From Benincasa hispida (Eukaryota > Streptophyta > Magnoliopsida > Cucurbitales > Cucurbitaceae), in the NCBI RefSeq assembly GCF_009727055.1, contig NC_052358.1:44348682-44412681 (forward strand): a stretch of DNA of 64,000 nucleotides. The letters are read 5' to 3'. This document shows, piece after piece, positions 1 to 11,195 of the stretch; position 1 is the first letter of the stretch; each line of letters opens with the position of its first letter. The position numbers and the translations under genes were made by a program. The notes beneath the pieces are model-generated. The model saw nothing but the letters and a program-made list of their open reading frames with translations. It was not told the DNA's origin and did not search any database.

Positions 1-38
1 GAAACCTGGAAATATAGGTAGGGCAGATAGCGAGCAAA

Positions 39-1160
39 TTGAAAAGCAGGCAGCCTGGAGTTCTACCTAGCAACACTGAAACACCTGGGAACAATAATGG
101 AAAAGAGCAATGTCACGTGGTGACATTGCGAAGTGGAAGAGCTCTTGAAGAAAGAAGAATGAATCCAAGAAACAGCAGTCCTTCAAAAGAACGCATCACA
201 CGTTCAATGGATCAAGAAGAAAGAACGCCTGAGACCACAAGCCATTCAGAACCCAGTACGTCTAACACGGGAAAACATGCAGTGTCGCTGAATGCACCAT
301 TCTCTAGACGTCTGATGAAGAAGAATGATGAACAACAATTCAAGCGATTTCTTGAGCCCTTGAAGCAATTGCATATCAACATTCCACTTATAGAAGCCCT
401 GGAGCAGATACCAAAATATGTCAAATTTTTTAAGGACATTTTGACAAAGAAAAGAAGAGTCAGCGAGATGGAAGTAATCGCGCTAACGCATGAGTGCAAC
501 GCGTTAGTAAGCAACAACCTACCCAAGAAACAGAAGGACCCTGGGAGCTTCATATTTCCTTGCTCGATAGGAGGATTGGATGTGGGTCATGCGTTGTGCG
601 ATTTGGGAGCTAGCATTAATCTCATGCCACTCTCAATCTTTAAGAAATTGGGAATTGGCGAAGCACAACCCACTTTTATTACTCTTCAGCTCGTTGACAG
701 AACGATTAAGTACCCTGAAGGAAAGATTGAAGATGTTCTGGTAAAGGTTTACAACTTCATATTCCCAGCAGACTTTATTATCTTGGAATATAAAACAGAT
801 AGGGATGTACCAATTATCCTTGGACGCCACTTCTTAGCTACTGGGAAAGTTTTAATTGACGTGCATAAAGGAGAATTAACAACTCGCGTGGATAATCAAG
901 AGGTGAAGTTTAATGTGTTAAACACATTAAAGTTCCCAGATAGTGAAGATTTTCAACTGAATAGTATAGAGTTGCCTGAAGAAGAGACCCATGTATGCGA
1001 GGTCCTTGCGTTGGAGAAGAACCTGAAAGAACCAGAGTTGCCAAGTCTGAGTGAGTGGCAGACAAAACCAACGCATCCATCACTTGAGGAACCACCAGAA
1101 CTCGAGTTGAAACCGTTACCTAGTCACCTGAAATATGCCTTTTTTTTTCAGGGAAGTTAA
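39..1160 (+). pseudogene. Gag-protease remnant of the gypsy element
   Basis: A 373-residue open frame. Residues about 20-100 are a charged linker like the Gag/protease junction of gypsy elements. Residues about 170-300 are a retropepsin-like domain: a DLGASINLMP motif stands where most retroviral proteases have D-S/T-G-A, followed by the ILGRHFLATG motif that closes plant gypsy protease domains. The stretch ending in LPSHLKYA (about 1105-1138) is the lead-in to reverse transcriptase, but the next bases read as the integrase tail, so the polyprotein is cut short by an internal deletion. The frame stops at 1158-1160. The start shown is just the first Met in the window; the real polyprotein began upstream. 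Confidence 0.8.
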
Positions 1161-1332
1161 AATCCAGGTGGTTAGGTCCCTTCATCATTAAAACAGACTT
1201 TCCATATGGAGCAGTGGAAGTAACACGGGAAGATGGCACCAACGCATTCAAGGTAAATGGCCAACGAGTGAAGCTATACTTTGAAGATGAGCTGGAACGT
1301 GTCATCTCTCGCACTATGCGAAGCCAGCTGAG
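1147..1332 (+). pseudogene. Integrase C-terminal tail of the gypsy element
   Basis: Read in the frame that begins just after the T-run, this gives a GKLKSRWLGPF segment and then a beta-rich tail. That is the signature of the integrase C-terminus in Athila-type elements (usually L-F-x-G-K-L-x-S-R-W-x-G-P-F). It is about 60 residues and directly abuts the protease/RT boundary, so about 1,000 residues expected between them are gone. It is in a different frame from the protease fragment. No catalytic DDE core remains. Confidence 0.75.
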
Positions 1333-1670
1333 GCCCACGTCGAAGCATCCCTGCGTTCGCATCGCCATACATTCTAGGGATGCTTCCTCTATCCTTGTCT
1401 TTTTTTTGCATTCTGTATTTTACAATGCGTTTGAGTTTGTTGGCTTGTTTATTTGTTTATGTTTTTAAGATTGATTGTTCTTTGTTTCTGCCTTCTTGAG
1501 TTAGAAATTTCACTTGTTTTTTTTAAAGTTATGTACAATTGGGATGGAAATAACGGACGCGTCAGACTCAAGTCTAACGCATGGCCCAATTGAAGGGACG
1601 CGTCTCGAGAATACAAAAGCACTCGAGTGCTTAGAAACCCAAGACGTCCCTTTAGCTTCACATTTATTAC

Positions 1671-1724
1671 GGACGTCAGGCGCCGCTTGACGTCAGCCAA
1701 CTAACTCTCTCAGCCTATAAAAAG
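1671..1724 (+). promoter_or_regulatory. Candidate internal promoter before the env-like ORF
   Basis: Two GACGTCAG boxes (1672-1679 and 1689-1696; the second is a full TGACGTCA palindrome at 1688-1695) lie 16-17 bp apart, like an as-1/TGA bZIP site. A TATAAAAA box follows at 1716-1723. Downstream to the ATG at 1886 is a CT-rich leader with an AAACCCTAG-type telo-box. The arrangement resembles a plant core promoter and would give the env-like ORF its own transcript. Activity is inferred only. Confidence 0.4.
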
Positions 1725-1885
1725 ACCCAAATGCTTCGCTTTCCTTCTTTTTCCTCATTTCCCTCTCGAGCCATCTCTGAAACGAAAAAGAAAAACCCTA
1801 GCCTCTCTGTTTCCCTCATCGTCGATCTACTCAAAGCACCTCTCCAGCCACAATGTTTTCTGCATCAGATTGTTAGAACCAAACC

Positions 1886-4190
1886 ATGAGCTTCGGGAAC
1901 GACTCACTGGTAAGTTCCTACTCCTCGTCCTCTATTTCGACTTCACCTCCCCCGAGCCCTAGAAAAACCTCCAAAGCCCTTGTCCAAACCAAACCCATGC
2001 ACGGCGGAGCAACCTCCTCTTCCAAGCGGCCATTTCGGTCGAAACCTTCCACAACACCCACAAAACCCCCTTCTAAAACCACCAAAGCCATCACAACCCT
2101 TCCTTCCAAAACTTCTCAACCAAAACTCAAAATTACCCCTAAGCCAAATCCCAAAACACCTTTGAAACCGAGGCAGCGTTCGCCATCTACGACTGCTAGT
2201 AAATCCTACACCAAGCCTACCCCACCACCATTCATTCCTAACATAACTCCGGTGGGTGCAACGCATGACCCACTTCCAGCCTACCTTCACAACGCACCAT
2301 CACTAGCCGTGCATCCACCACCTCCAGTTTCTATCTAGCCCTTAGCCACCATTTATCCAGTCGAATCAGACGCGTCAAGCCAACTGCCGCGTTCACCCAT
2401 AGTCATATCCTCCCCTGGGTTGCCTCATGCTCCATTAGGCACCCCTCCACTTACTCCACCTAGACCCCCCTCTGACAGTCCTGCGTCAAAGTGCAACCCT
2501 GAAGAGCTGGTGGAATTAGCTCGACTGGACGAGCAGGTAGTTTTTGGTGCTATTTTGGCGAATCTCAATCAAAGTCAAGAGGAAGAGCAAGTGATGCGTT
2601 CAGACCCACCTAACGCATCACTTGAATTGAACAAAGCAGAGTGGTACACTATGATGCTTGAAGAAGAATTTGAAGAAGAAGAAGGAGAAGAAGAAAGGAG
2701 AATTGGCCTAGATGCGTCTCAATCACGCTAACTCGACACGAATGAAGGGCCCTTAAAATCAAAGAGAGTAATAAGGAAAAGAAAATTAATATTGGAGGAA
2801 GAAGATGAGCAATCAACATCATGTCCTGAGGATACAACGCATGGGAGTTGCTTAAGGCACAACGCATTAGAGAAGAACTTGGAAGACTATCAGCCTGCAA
2901 GGTAAGGGCGAAGAAAGACAGCTCTCCAAAGGGAATTGGAGAATTAATTGAGAAAGCTAGCAAGGGAAGCTAAGGAACATGCAGCAGGAAAATGCAAGGT
3001 AACCGACGCATTACCTAAGAAGACATCGGGAAAAAAGCGTCAATTTAGTGACATACTTGTAGAAAAGGGCTTCTCTCCTGAGCGCAACCCACTGTCAGTC
3101 TATAACAGAAACAATAAACGCAATGGGTTGGAGTTAGTTCTGCGTTGGGCACACACGAATTTGGCCCAACCTGGTCCGCATGTTCTATAGCAGCGAATTT
3201 GACATGGAAAAGAACACAGCCTTCGTTGATGGGGTATTAGTGTGTTTTTCAGCCGACAAGATCAACGAAGTGTTCAATATCGATAGTAATCCGGACGCGG
3301 AAGCTAATCGCATCTTGGAGCAGCCAACGCCAAGCCAACTGGAAGATGTATTAAGAACGGTAGCCAAACCTGGAAGCAAGTGACAAACATCTAAAAATGG
3401 AGCAAAGATGCTAGCTTCCAGGAATTTAACCCCTGACGCGAATCTATGGTACTATCTGATCAAAAGGAGCATCATGACTACAACGCATGATGAAACACTG
3501 TCAAACGAATGCGTCCTGGCTACCTATTGCGTCATGCAGTGCATCCTTTTAGACGTTGGAAAAATAATAAGGGATCAGATCAAGGCCATCAAGACTAAAC
3601 CACGAGGACAACTCTACTTCCCATGGTTGATATGTGCGCTATGTGAACACGGAAGCATCCCTCTGGGATGATCATGAAGAGATCGATGATTTGATAGATA
3701 TCAAGTTAGTAAAGCGTCTACTTCACGGTTCGCCGCATCAACCTACCTTACCTACCAAAGAAGTGGCAACCAAACCTCGATCATCTAAGCGCGCCCCTAA
3801 AAGAAAACGCGTCCAGATTGTTGAACACAGCGATGAAGCTTCAGAGCATGAGAATATGAAGTTGAGCTTGATCTTATGGGTGAAGAAGCGCAGCCAATCC
3901 TCAATCTTACTCTTCATGACTCACCAATGGCCCCACTAGAAGGGAGTCTTGATCAAACGCATCAAGAACCTACTAACATAGATCAAGACATTCTTTATTC
4001 CCTTTCTTCGCCCTCACCAAGTCCAATTCCCAATTTTGTGCCTCCTCCAACCATCTTTGAACCAACTGGGTTAGGATCAAGCAACACAGTAAATTTTGAA
4101 GACCCAGTTGGTAAAAGTGAAGAACCTACACCACCTCAATGCAGCAATGATCAGCTCAGACCATTGACCGCGTCCATCGAAGTTCTTTAG
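1886..4190 (+). pseudogene. Env-like second ORF of the Athila element, decayed
   Basis: The frame opening at ATG 1886 encodes a Ser/Pro/Lys-rich N-terminus. It hits TAG at 2336-2338, continues in the same frame at 2420-2731 as an acidic stretch rich in E, and resumes around 2948-3190 with a basic segment. After a frame change near 3176 it continues from 3180 to 3383 and, beyond a stop, from 3408 to 3671. The 2990-3670 part resembles the 'putative plant transposon protein' domain found downstream of integrase in Athila/Calypso elements. A Pro-rich C-terminal part follows at 3634-4190 in shifted frames. At least three stops and two frame changes make it non-functional. Similarity to a true envelope is only by position. 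Confidence 0.65.
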
Positions 4191-4950
4191 CAACAAAATC
4201 GGGTTCTAAGAGATTATCTAAGGCAGCAAACAAGACGGATGCAAGACCAATTCGTTTATACAACGCAGTACATCAACCAGGTCTTGGTTAGAATGTTTGC
4301 TCTGCCTCCATTGCCTGCCATCTTAGAAACCCCTTGCGCTTTATGGATGAAGACCCTGGAGAAGGACGCAGGGATGACGTGCCAGCTCAATAAAGTTTTG
4401 GGGTGTTGGGTTATTTTGTATTTTGATTTAGTTGATGTTCTTTTGTATTAGTTTGACTTGTTTGTTTATTCTATGTTATTCTATGAAAATGAATGAGAAA
4501 TTCCTATCATTTTGTTCCTTGCATTTGACCTTAGCATACTTTATTTTTGTTCTTTAGATATTTTCTAAGTCTTGTGCTTTTCCTGACCTCAATGAATTCA
4601 ATAATATGAAATCTATGAGTATAGAGTAGGCATTAGGAAAATCAACAAAGCCTGAACTTATCTAAAAAGACTACATGTTTTCTTTCTAATGCATACAAGA
4701 TTTTAAGTCTTAAACTCCTTTTGGACTCTCAAAGCCTTTTTAAATTTTTTTTTTTTCTCTTTTAACAATGAGGATTTAGCTCATCTCCAAATTTGGGGAT
4801 GAGGGAAATCCGAGTGAAGACGCATCAAACGAGTACATCATAAGAAAGGGAACAAAATAAGAAAAAATATTAAAAGCAACTCCTCTGTCATTACTTCAAA
4901 AGAAAAACCTCAAAATGACATGAGTTAAAAAGTTGGAACAGGCACTTAGC

Positions 4951-5190
4951 CGTAGTTGGATGCTCGCATGACACTCGTAGGGGCAAGCCAAAACGAAGTT
5001 AAGTCTCCTAGACCAATGCGTCCCATAGAACTCCTCTATCTAGTCTGAAGAAATTATATCTTGAAACGCATGAATATTAGATATGAGTTTAGTTGTGAAG
5101 GGTTCTCACTCGTAGTTGGATGCTCGCATGACACCCGTGGGGATAAGCCAAAACGAAAGTGGGATACCTAGAACAACGCATGGGTAAGTG
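4951..5190 (+). repeat. Imperfect direct repeat, about 78-bp units, 160-bp period
   Basis: Units start at 4951 and 5111, both with CGTAGTTGGATGCTCGCATG, and stay similar through AAGCCAAAACGAA to an ACGCAT or ATGCGT motif. They lie in the untranslated stretch between the env-like ORF and the 3' LTR. No coding potential is seen from 4200 to 5498. Confidence 0.75.
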
Positions 5191-5498
5191 AAAATTCATA
5201 ATTTTTTTCTTTTTATCTGGTATTTATCTTAAAAGGAGCATCTAACACATTGCTGGTTTAGAAAAAACAGGAATGTTTTGAGAAACGAAAGGAGTTGTTG
5301 ATAAAAGACCTCCTACATCTAAAACTGAACATTAGTCCTTTTAGAAAAGAGTCAATCTGAGTTATATTTTCCAAACTCTTGTCTCAAGCTTATGACTAAA
5401 TATGATGAGAGGAGAACTCTGCACATTTAAGACAAAGAAGATAATAAAGAATTATTTTGGAATGCTTGAGGACAAGCATTGTTCAAATTTGAGGGTGG

Positions 5499-6962
5499 TG
5501 ATAACTTGTAGAAATACAAGTTATTTTTGCTCTTAAGTTGGAACAACTAAGGTTTTTAATGATAAATTCTACCCACTTTTAGTAGAAACACATGGAATTA
5601 CTTAAACATTAGCAAACTCATGCAAAAGAAGTTTTATTACTAAATATTGTGGTGCTAATGCATTGTATTGCAGGATCTTTACACAAAGCTAACGCATAAT
5701 CAAGAAGTGCCACAGGGAAAACTCTAACGCATGGGCCATGCGTCGGAAGGAATTCAATGCAGAGAAGATACATTGATCCAGGCTGATTGTGTCACATCAC
5801 CACTTGCAGTATGGGCATCTGCAACAGGCGGCGTTTGAAAAGCTTCCGAGAGTCAGGCGGCTGACCAGGGCATGAACTTTAATGCTGCCCATTCACCAAA
5901 TGGACATGACCAATGCCTGTAAATAGATGAAGTCCCTTCAGAGTTAGATAGTACATAGAAATTTATCAAGACTCTCACTCTCTGTAATCAGCGTAGTTGT
6001 AGTTTAAGCTATGCTGTGGTGCCAAGACGATCAGAAGGGTTGAGAACCACTACCACTGCAGGTCAGGGAGCAGAGGAAGCCAAGATTAAGAAAGACACTT
6101 CGTCCAACTCCTATACAAGTGATTGTACACAATAGAATTGAGCCAAAGAGATACAAGAGATTGTACTCTATAGCTTAACTCAGTTCCTTTCATCTTATTT
6201 ATGACTTTCATTTCATTTGATTGAATATTGCTTTTGTAAAGACAATTTGCTTCTTTATAAATTCATATATTTGATCCATCACACTTGTCATTGTTTATTT
6301 CTTGTTTATGTTGAATGCATTTATACTTTATGCAAAATCTCATTTCAAACGCTTAAACCGACTTGATCAATTGGTGAAAGCATCCTTAGCTTAGATTATT
6401 TGAAAGAATAGATAAGCCAGCATCAAGTAGGACGCCTAGTACATATAGAGATAGACTTGCTGGTGTCTATTGAATTCTGTGTTAGACGCATGCATCCTAG
6501 AGATAGGTTTTGTATGTTATTCGCATTGAGAAGTGTTGAATAAAGTCTAACGCATAAAAAAAGATAAGCAAATCATCCCATCTCATCCACATCACACTCT
6601 GGTTTGTGTACACTCATCTTAAACCGACGTATATCACTTACATTAAAATCTATTTTTGCATGATCCATCACTCACTACTCAACTCTTTTGTATCTTCTTG
6701 TACAAGCACAACACTTTAGTGTAAATAACATATTTCTCTCATACATTTAGGAAAACCCCTACAATAGCTACAACACAAGGTCTGCGTCAGTTTAACTGAA
6801 TCCCTGAGTTCGACCCTAGACTTACCAGGAACCTAAATTGGATTTATACTTGGGTCTAGTTTAGGAAAACTTGAACGTCAATAATAGTGGAGTGTTGTGC
6901 GTTCTGTTGCATATCTCTAACGGACCAACGCGTTACAATCACATAAACGCATCAAAGCATCA
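5499..6962 (+). repeat. 3' LTR of the Athila-like element
   Basis: The LTR starts TGATAACTTGTAG directly after a purine-rich tract (AAATTTGAGGGTGG, ending 5498). Inside are a conserved 'TTCGACCCTAGACTTACC'-type block (about 6808), typical of the distal part of Athila/gypsy LTRs, and an AT-rich region with poly-A-like signals. The end is put at a terminal CA at 6962 and is uncertain by tens of bases. A diverged relative of the same block occurs at about 38995. Confidence 0.65.
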
Positions 6963-7272
6963 ATGCATCTATACTTAGAACTTAATTTTTCAATTTATTT
7001 TATACAATACACTCCCAGCTCGAATCACGATAGCAACGAACAATTATACATAAAAAATGCATGTTCTGATATTGAAATTTGAACTTTGAACTTTCATAAA
7101 AAAATATATGTTCAATTATACAATGAATGTTTTTTCATACATAAAAAATAAATGAATGTTTTTACATACATAAAAAATACAATAAAAAATACATGTTCTA
7201 TACATATAAAAAATATGGAGTGTTTGCCCATAGTTGATACGCTAACTGCATACTATATTTACTCATCTTCTC
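6963..7272. other. AT-rich spacer with short direct repeats
   Basis: No gene is seen. Short repeats of an ACATAAAAAATACATGTTC-like unit recur at about 7045-7210. This separates the gypsy LTR from the 3' end of the KAONASHI-type gene. Confidence 0.5.
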
Positions 7273-10200
7273 CTAAGTGATTACGGATGGATCAACACCA
7301 GTCACCAGGTGTTCCAGTAGTTTGATTGCAAAGATGCCACAATAAAGCAACCCGTGTTGTATGTTGACGTTCATAGGTCGTGAGATTTTCCAACGGGCTG
7401 TGGATAGGTCCGGTTTTGAACGATCCTCGTCACAGTAGTGAAGTAGGGATGGTATTGGGACCGTCAATGGCTCTAGCCAATTCACCAGCTTTGTCATTGG
7501 TGTGTATGACGGAAGTGAATCGAACACGAATATGTGGCCTCTGTTAATGTCCATTGCAAGGACCATCCAGTGGTCACTGATATTAATCGCCATATAAACG
7601 AAATCCACATCTGCCCATTTGATATCGAATTTACCGGTGACATAGTTTTTATACGTGTCTTCATCTTCCCATGCTAGGGCAGCCTCTAGAAGTGACTTAT
7701 TCTTTATTCCTTTAAATACCCCGCCATGAGCATTAAGGTGACTCTGTCAAATAAAATGAGAAGTTAAGTAAAGAAGTAAAGACCAGGAAACTTAACGAAA
7801 TGAGAAGAAATGAAATATCAAAATTTACCATTACACCAATTGGCAAGATGGTGAACTTGTGCATGCACATGTCAGGCCGGGTATAAAATTTATCTTTAAT
7901 AAAATAAAATAAAGTATTTATGATCTGCACGAAAAATTAATATGTCAATAAAAGTACAAGATAGCCAACATGTAAAGACGTAAAAACTAGGATACTTACA
8001 TCGCACTCGATCAACGAATTCGGGGTAATCAATTCCTTGAAGAATTGCTTGGCGAGTGGTTTAAAGGAGTTCTCTCGAACCTCATTGTCCGTATTGTCGT
8101 CCGAGATCCAGCCATCATTTCTGTAAGGATATTGTGTGGAACATCGTTTGCTACGTTATATGTGACGATCGATCTGGATAGTGACGTAGCTACACCTGGG
8201 AGAGGATGTTTAACCACACTTTTCTTCTTTACTTGGGCTAGGGGTGTATATTTATCAACAGGTTTTCTCTTACGACTAATTCTTTGAGATTCCTACATTA
8301 ACAGATAACAAAACGTTATTCATCAAGATATATAAAAATATAAACAAAGATTACTGATCGATAAATTACTCACCAGTGGAACTCCTTTTGTGGTCGTAAC
8401 AATCCAAGAAGTGTCAGCCTTTGGGATGCCAGACATGTCAGCCTCTGTATGTGGCATGGTGAGTAAGACAGACATGTCAGGCTCTATTTGTGGGGCGTCA
8501 GCCTGTATAGGTTTGACGTCAATTGGTGATGTCGTGGCAGTATCGGGCTGTACAGGGGGGGTGGGAGTAGGTGAAGTGGTGGTATCGGGCTGTAGAGGGG
8601 GGATGGGGATGGGAGTGTCAGAGGTAGTCGCAGTCGTATTGGGATCCTGAGATGGGATGGGTGACCTGGTCGTCACCTCATTCACCGTGGAAACCTTCAA
8701 TTAGTAAAGTAAAATGATGAGTTCACGAACACGTAAAAACTAAACACATAAAGACATAAAATGATGCAAACCTTGCACATAGACTACAACAATGACAGAA
8801 TGGCCGACAGTTGCCCTTTCATGTCAGTCATGTTTTCCTCTATACTGGATACACGACTATCTAAACCCGATATACGACCATCAAACCTTGATAATGAGCT
8901 GTCAATAGACCACAAGTATGAATAAATAGACTCGTTGGGATTGGCTCCCTCCCTGCGGCGGGCAGCACACTCAGGACACTCATCATCCACAAGTCGCTCT
9001 CTACCGGAGTCCGCAAGATAGACATCAAGTTGGTTCACTCATCATCCACAGGTCGCTCTCTACCGGAGTTCGCAAGATAGACATCAAGTTGGTTCAACTC
9101 GTCCTCCTCGCGTACGTCCCCCATCATATCATCACTAGGTGTGTATGTCCCTCCTTTCACCCTTCCATATTCAGCATCCTCGTGCTCAGAATGCTCAAGT
9201 TCATCCCCTCCCTCCACCCTGACAACTTCATCATTGTCATCTCCACGATGATCATCACCGTCACTTTCACTTTCAGGACTACCCCCCTCACTAGTTAACC
9301 TATTGCCACTTTCAGAACTATCATCATCCCCACCTAGCTCAAATATAGGTCGTCTGTCCACTAGGGTATCCCGAAACTCCCTTTCAGCATCTGACATGAC
9401 AGTGCCCTTTTTAACCTTTATCTGCATTAACAACTCAGTAAACTGGTTAGTGTCAATTTAACAACCAGATAAACATATTATGTATAGAGTAAACGTACAT
9501 TGTTAGACTCAAATATCTCTCTCTTGCTCCTTCGCTCCGCAATGTTCCCAGCTATCGATGAAGCTAGGATCTCGTATGTCCATACCTAAATAAAATTTAA
9601 AATATATTAAGAACAATAGTAATGTTAGATCAAACAACACGATTATTATGTTAATCAAATTTACATAGAACGCTTGTGAAAATCCACGTAAGGAGTACTT
9701 CACAACGTAGTTTTTATTTGCTTTGACCCTCGTCTTGTATAGACTGCTCTTATCATTTAACGCAATCTTTAGGGCATCCAATGTCCTCTCCCAAATAATG
9801 GTACCCCAATCAAGACTATTGTAGTACTTCAAGTTTTGAACGTCCTTGAAACGTTTGAGGTTGATTGCATCTTTTTGTTTGTTTTTTCCCATCATTGCAA
9901 CCTCAGTATAGTAAACTAGGCTGATCTTCACAACATCATCATCATTTTCAAACTCTAAGTCCTTATATTTTTCTTCAAGTTGACGTAGGTGTGAAGTGTC
10001 CTTCGTTACTCGATTACCAAAATACTTGATAGCAAGTTCATATGAGGACTGCTGGTTCCGATCAACTCGTGTTGGGGATTGCCACAAACCAGTCATCAAC
10101 AAAAAATCATCCTTCAAAAAAGTGACAACCTTCCCACAAACAGAGAATGACATTGAGTCTGATCTTGTCCTCTTCACTTCTCTAAGCAACATGTGATGGA

Positions 10201-10384
10201 TAATTGGGCTGTTAACCACCATGTCAACGTCTACAAATCGCCAAAAAACTGTTTTCTTGAACATGTCTAACTACGTTGGCGTAAGCTTCTCTTTCACAAT
10301 CTTGTTTGCATTAGCAATGTGAGCCAAGTTGGTTACTTGATCGAAAAATCGGTCGGCTTCGGCTATTCTGAAACGTGTAGCCAT
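7273..10384 (-). pseudogene. KAONASHI-type ULP1 protease gene of a Mutator-like element, disabled
   Basis: Exons by hand: 10384-9665, 9585-9499, 9421-8772, 8694-8374, 8292-8000, 7924-7829 and 7743-7273, all with GT/AG ends. The N-terminal exon resembles DUF1985 (MATRFRIAEADRFF start, then SFSVCGKVVTFLKDDFLLMTG read as a G-L-W-Q motif region, ending QAFYVWTYE across the intron). The middle exons are acidic and Pro/Thr-rich. The last exon is a ULP1/C48 peptidase domain with His (SDHWMVL), Asp (FVFDSL), Gln (NIQHG) and Cys (LYCGIF) all present. This class of ULP1-like gene is known to ride on MULEs in melon and Arabidopsis. Disabling changes: in-frame TAG at 10271-10273, a 59-bp frame-breaking tandem duplication (8977-9094), in-frame TAG at 8784-8786, and an apparent frame change near 8122. 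No MURA transposase is seen in the window. Confidence 0.8.
8977..9094 (-). repeat. 59-bp tandem duplication inside the ULP1-type gene
   Basis: Units start at 8977 and 9036 with CACTCATCATCCACA and match over 59 bp with two differences. 59 is not a multiple of three. On the coding strand the first unit therefore ends in a stop at 9035-9037, and the second repeats the NQLDVYLA-SGRER-VDDE segment in the frame that continues the protein. Confidence 0.9.
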
Positions 10385-10464
10385 CTTAAATGACTCCTGC
10401 ATGAAATAAAAATTCAATCAGTAAACTCCTTCAGAAAAAAAAATGTAAAACAACAACATTCTGT

Positions 10465-10713
10465 TTAAATCTCGCTAGATTCGCTCTCGCTAGACCCGCT
10501 CTCGCTAGACTCGCTCTCGCTGGTGCCGCTCTCGCTAGTGTCGCTCTCGCTAGTGTCACTCTCTTCGATATCGCTCTCTCTAGTATTGCTCTTTCCGGTA
10601 TCGCTCTCTCTAGTATCGCTCTCTCCGGTGTCGCTCTCTCCGGTATCACTCTCTCCGATGTTGCTCTCTCCGATATCACTCTCTCCGGTGTCGCTCTGAC
10701 TTATCTCGCTCAC
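10465..10713. repeat. Degenerate GCTCTCTC-type minisatellite
   Basis: About 25 imperfect 9- to 10-bp units of CGCTCTCTC followed by a variable CGGT or TAGT block. Both overlapping minus-strand frames stay open (Ser/Glu/Asp/Gly-rich in one, Arg/Ala/Glu-rich in the other) only because the repeat lacks stops. A shorter related patch lies at 10795-10860. This is upstream of the ULP1-type gene and may be subterminal sequence of its MULE. Confidence 0.75.
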
Positions 10714-11195
10714 ATTCTCTCTTTTTACTCGTCTTCAACCACATAACACATCGAAAACCAAAAAAACAAACAAAAAAACCATAGGTTCACTTATCTAGCT
10801 CACATTTCCTCTCTCCGGTGTCGCTTTATCGATTTCACTCTCACTTATCTCGCTCACAAACTCTTTCTACTAGTCTCAACCACACAACACATTGAAAACA
10901 AAAAAAAACCATATCAGTGTATTTCTAAACCTGTTACCCACAAAGCCCCATTACCAATCAGTGTAAGATATTTTCAGGCACATATTGAAAAATTTACCGA
11001 TCATATTGGATTTGTCAATGACAGTAAAATCGTTTGCAAGCCGGAAATAGTTTTTTTTGTTTATGAGCGATACAAAGCCGTTAGCCTTGGAAAATTTGAA
11101 TGAAGAATAGTTTTTAGTTTTGATGGGTTCTCAGTAAAAAGGTAAGAAGACGACGAAGCAAGGGCAATTTACGTAATTTGGTATGGTGATGATGT

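Larger units (their letters stand above)
1..6962 (+). mobile_element. Athila-like Ty3/gypsy LTR retrotransposon, internally deleted, 3' part
   Basis: Order on the plus strand: end of Gag and aspartic protease (39-1138), integrase C-terminal tail (about 1147-1330), promoter-like block, env-like ORF remnants (1886-4190), 3' untranslated region, purine-rich tract (about 5487-5498), 3' LTR starting TGATAACTTG at 5499. A second ORF downstream of integrase is the hallmark of the Athila/Calypso lineage. The 5' LTR, primer-binding site and most of gag lie left of the window. Reverse transcriptase, RNase H and the integrase core are missing. The element is non-autonomous and decayed. The right edge is approximate because the end of the LTR was chosen from a terminal CA without a second LTR to compare. 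Confidence 0.8.
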
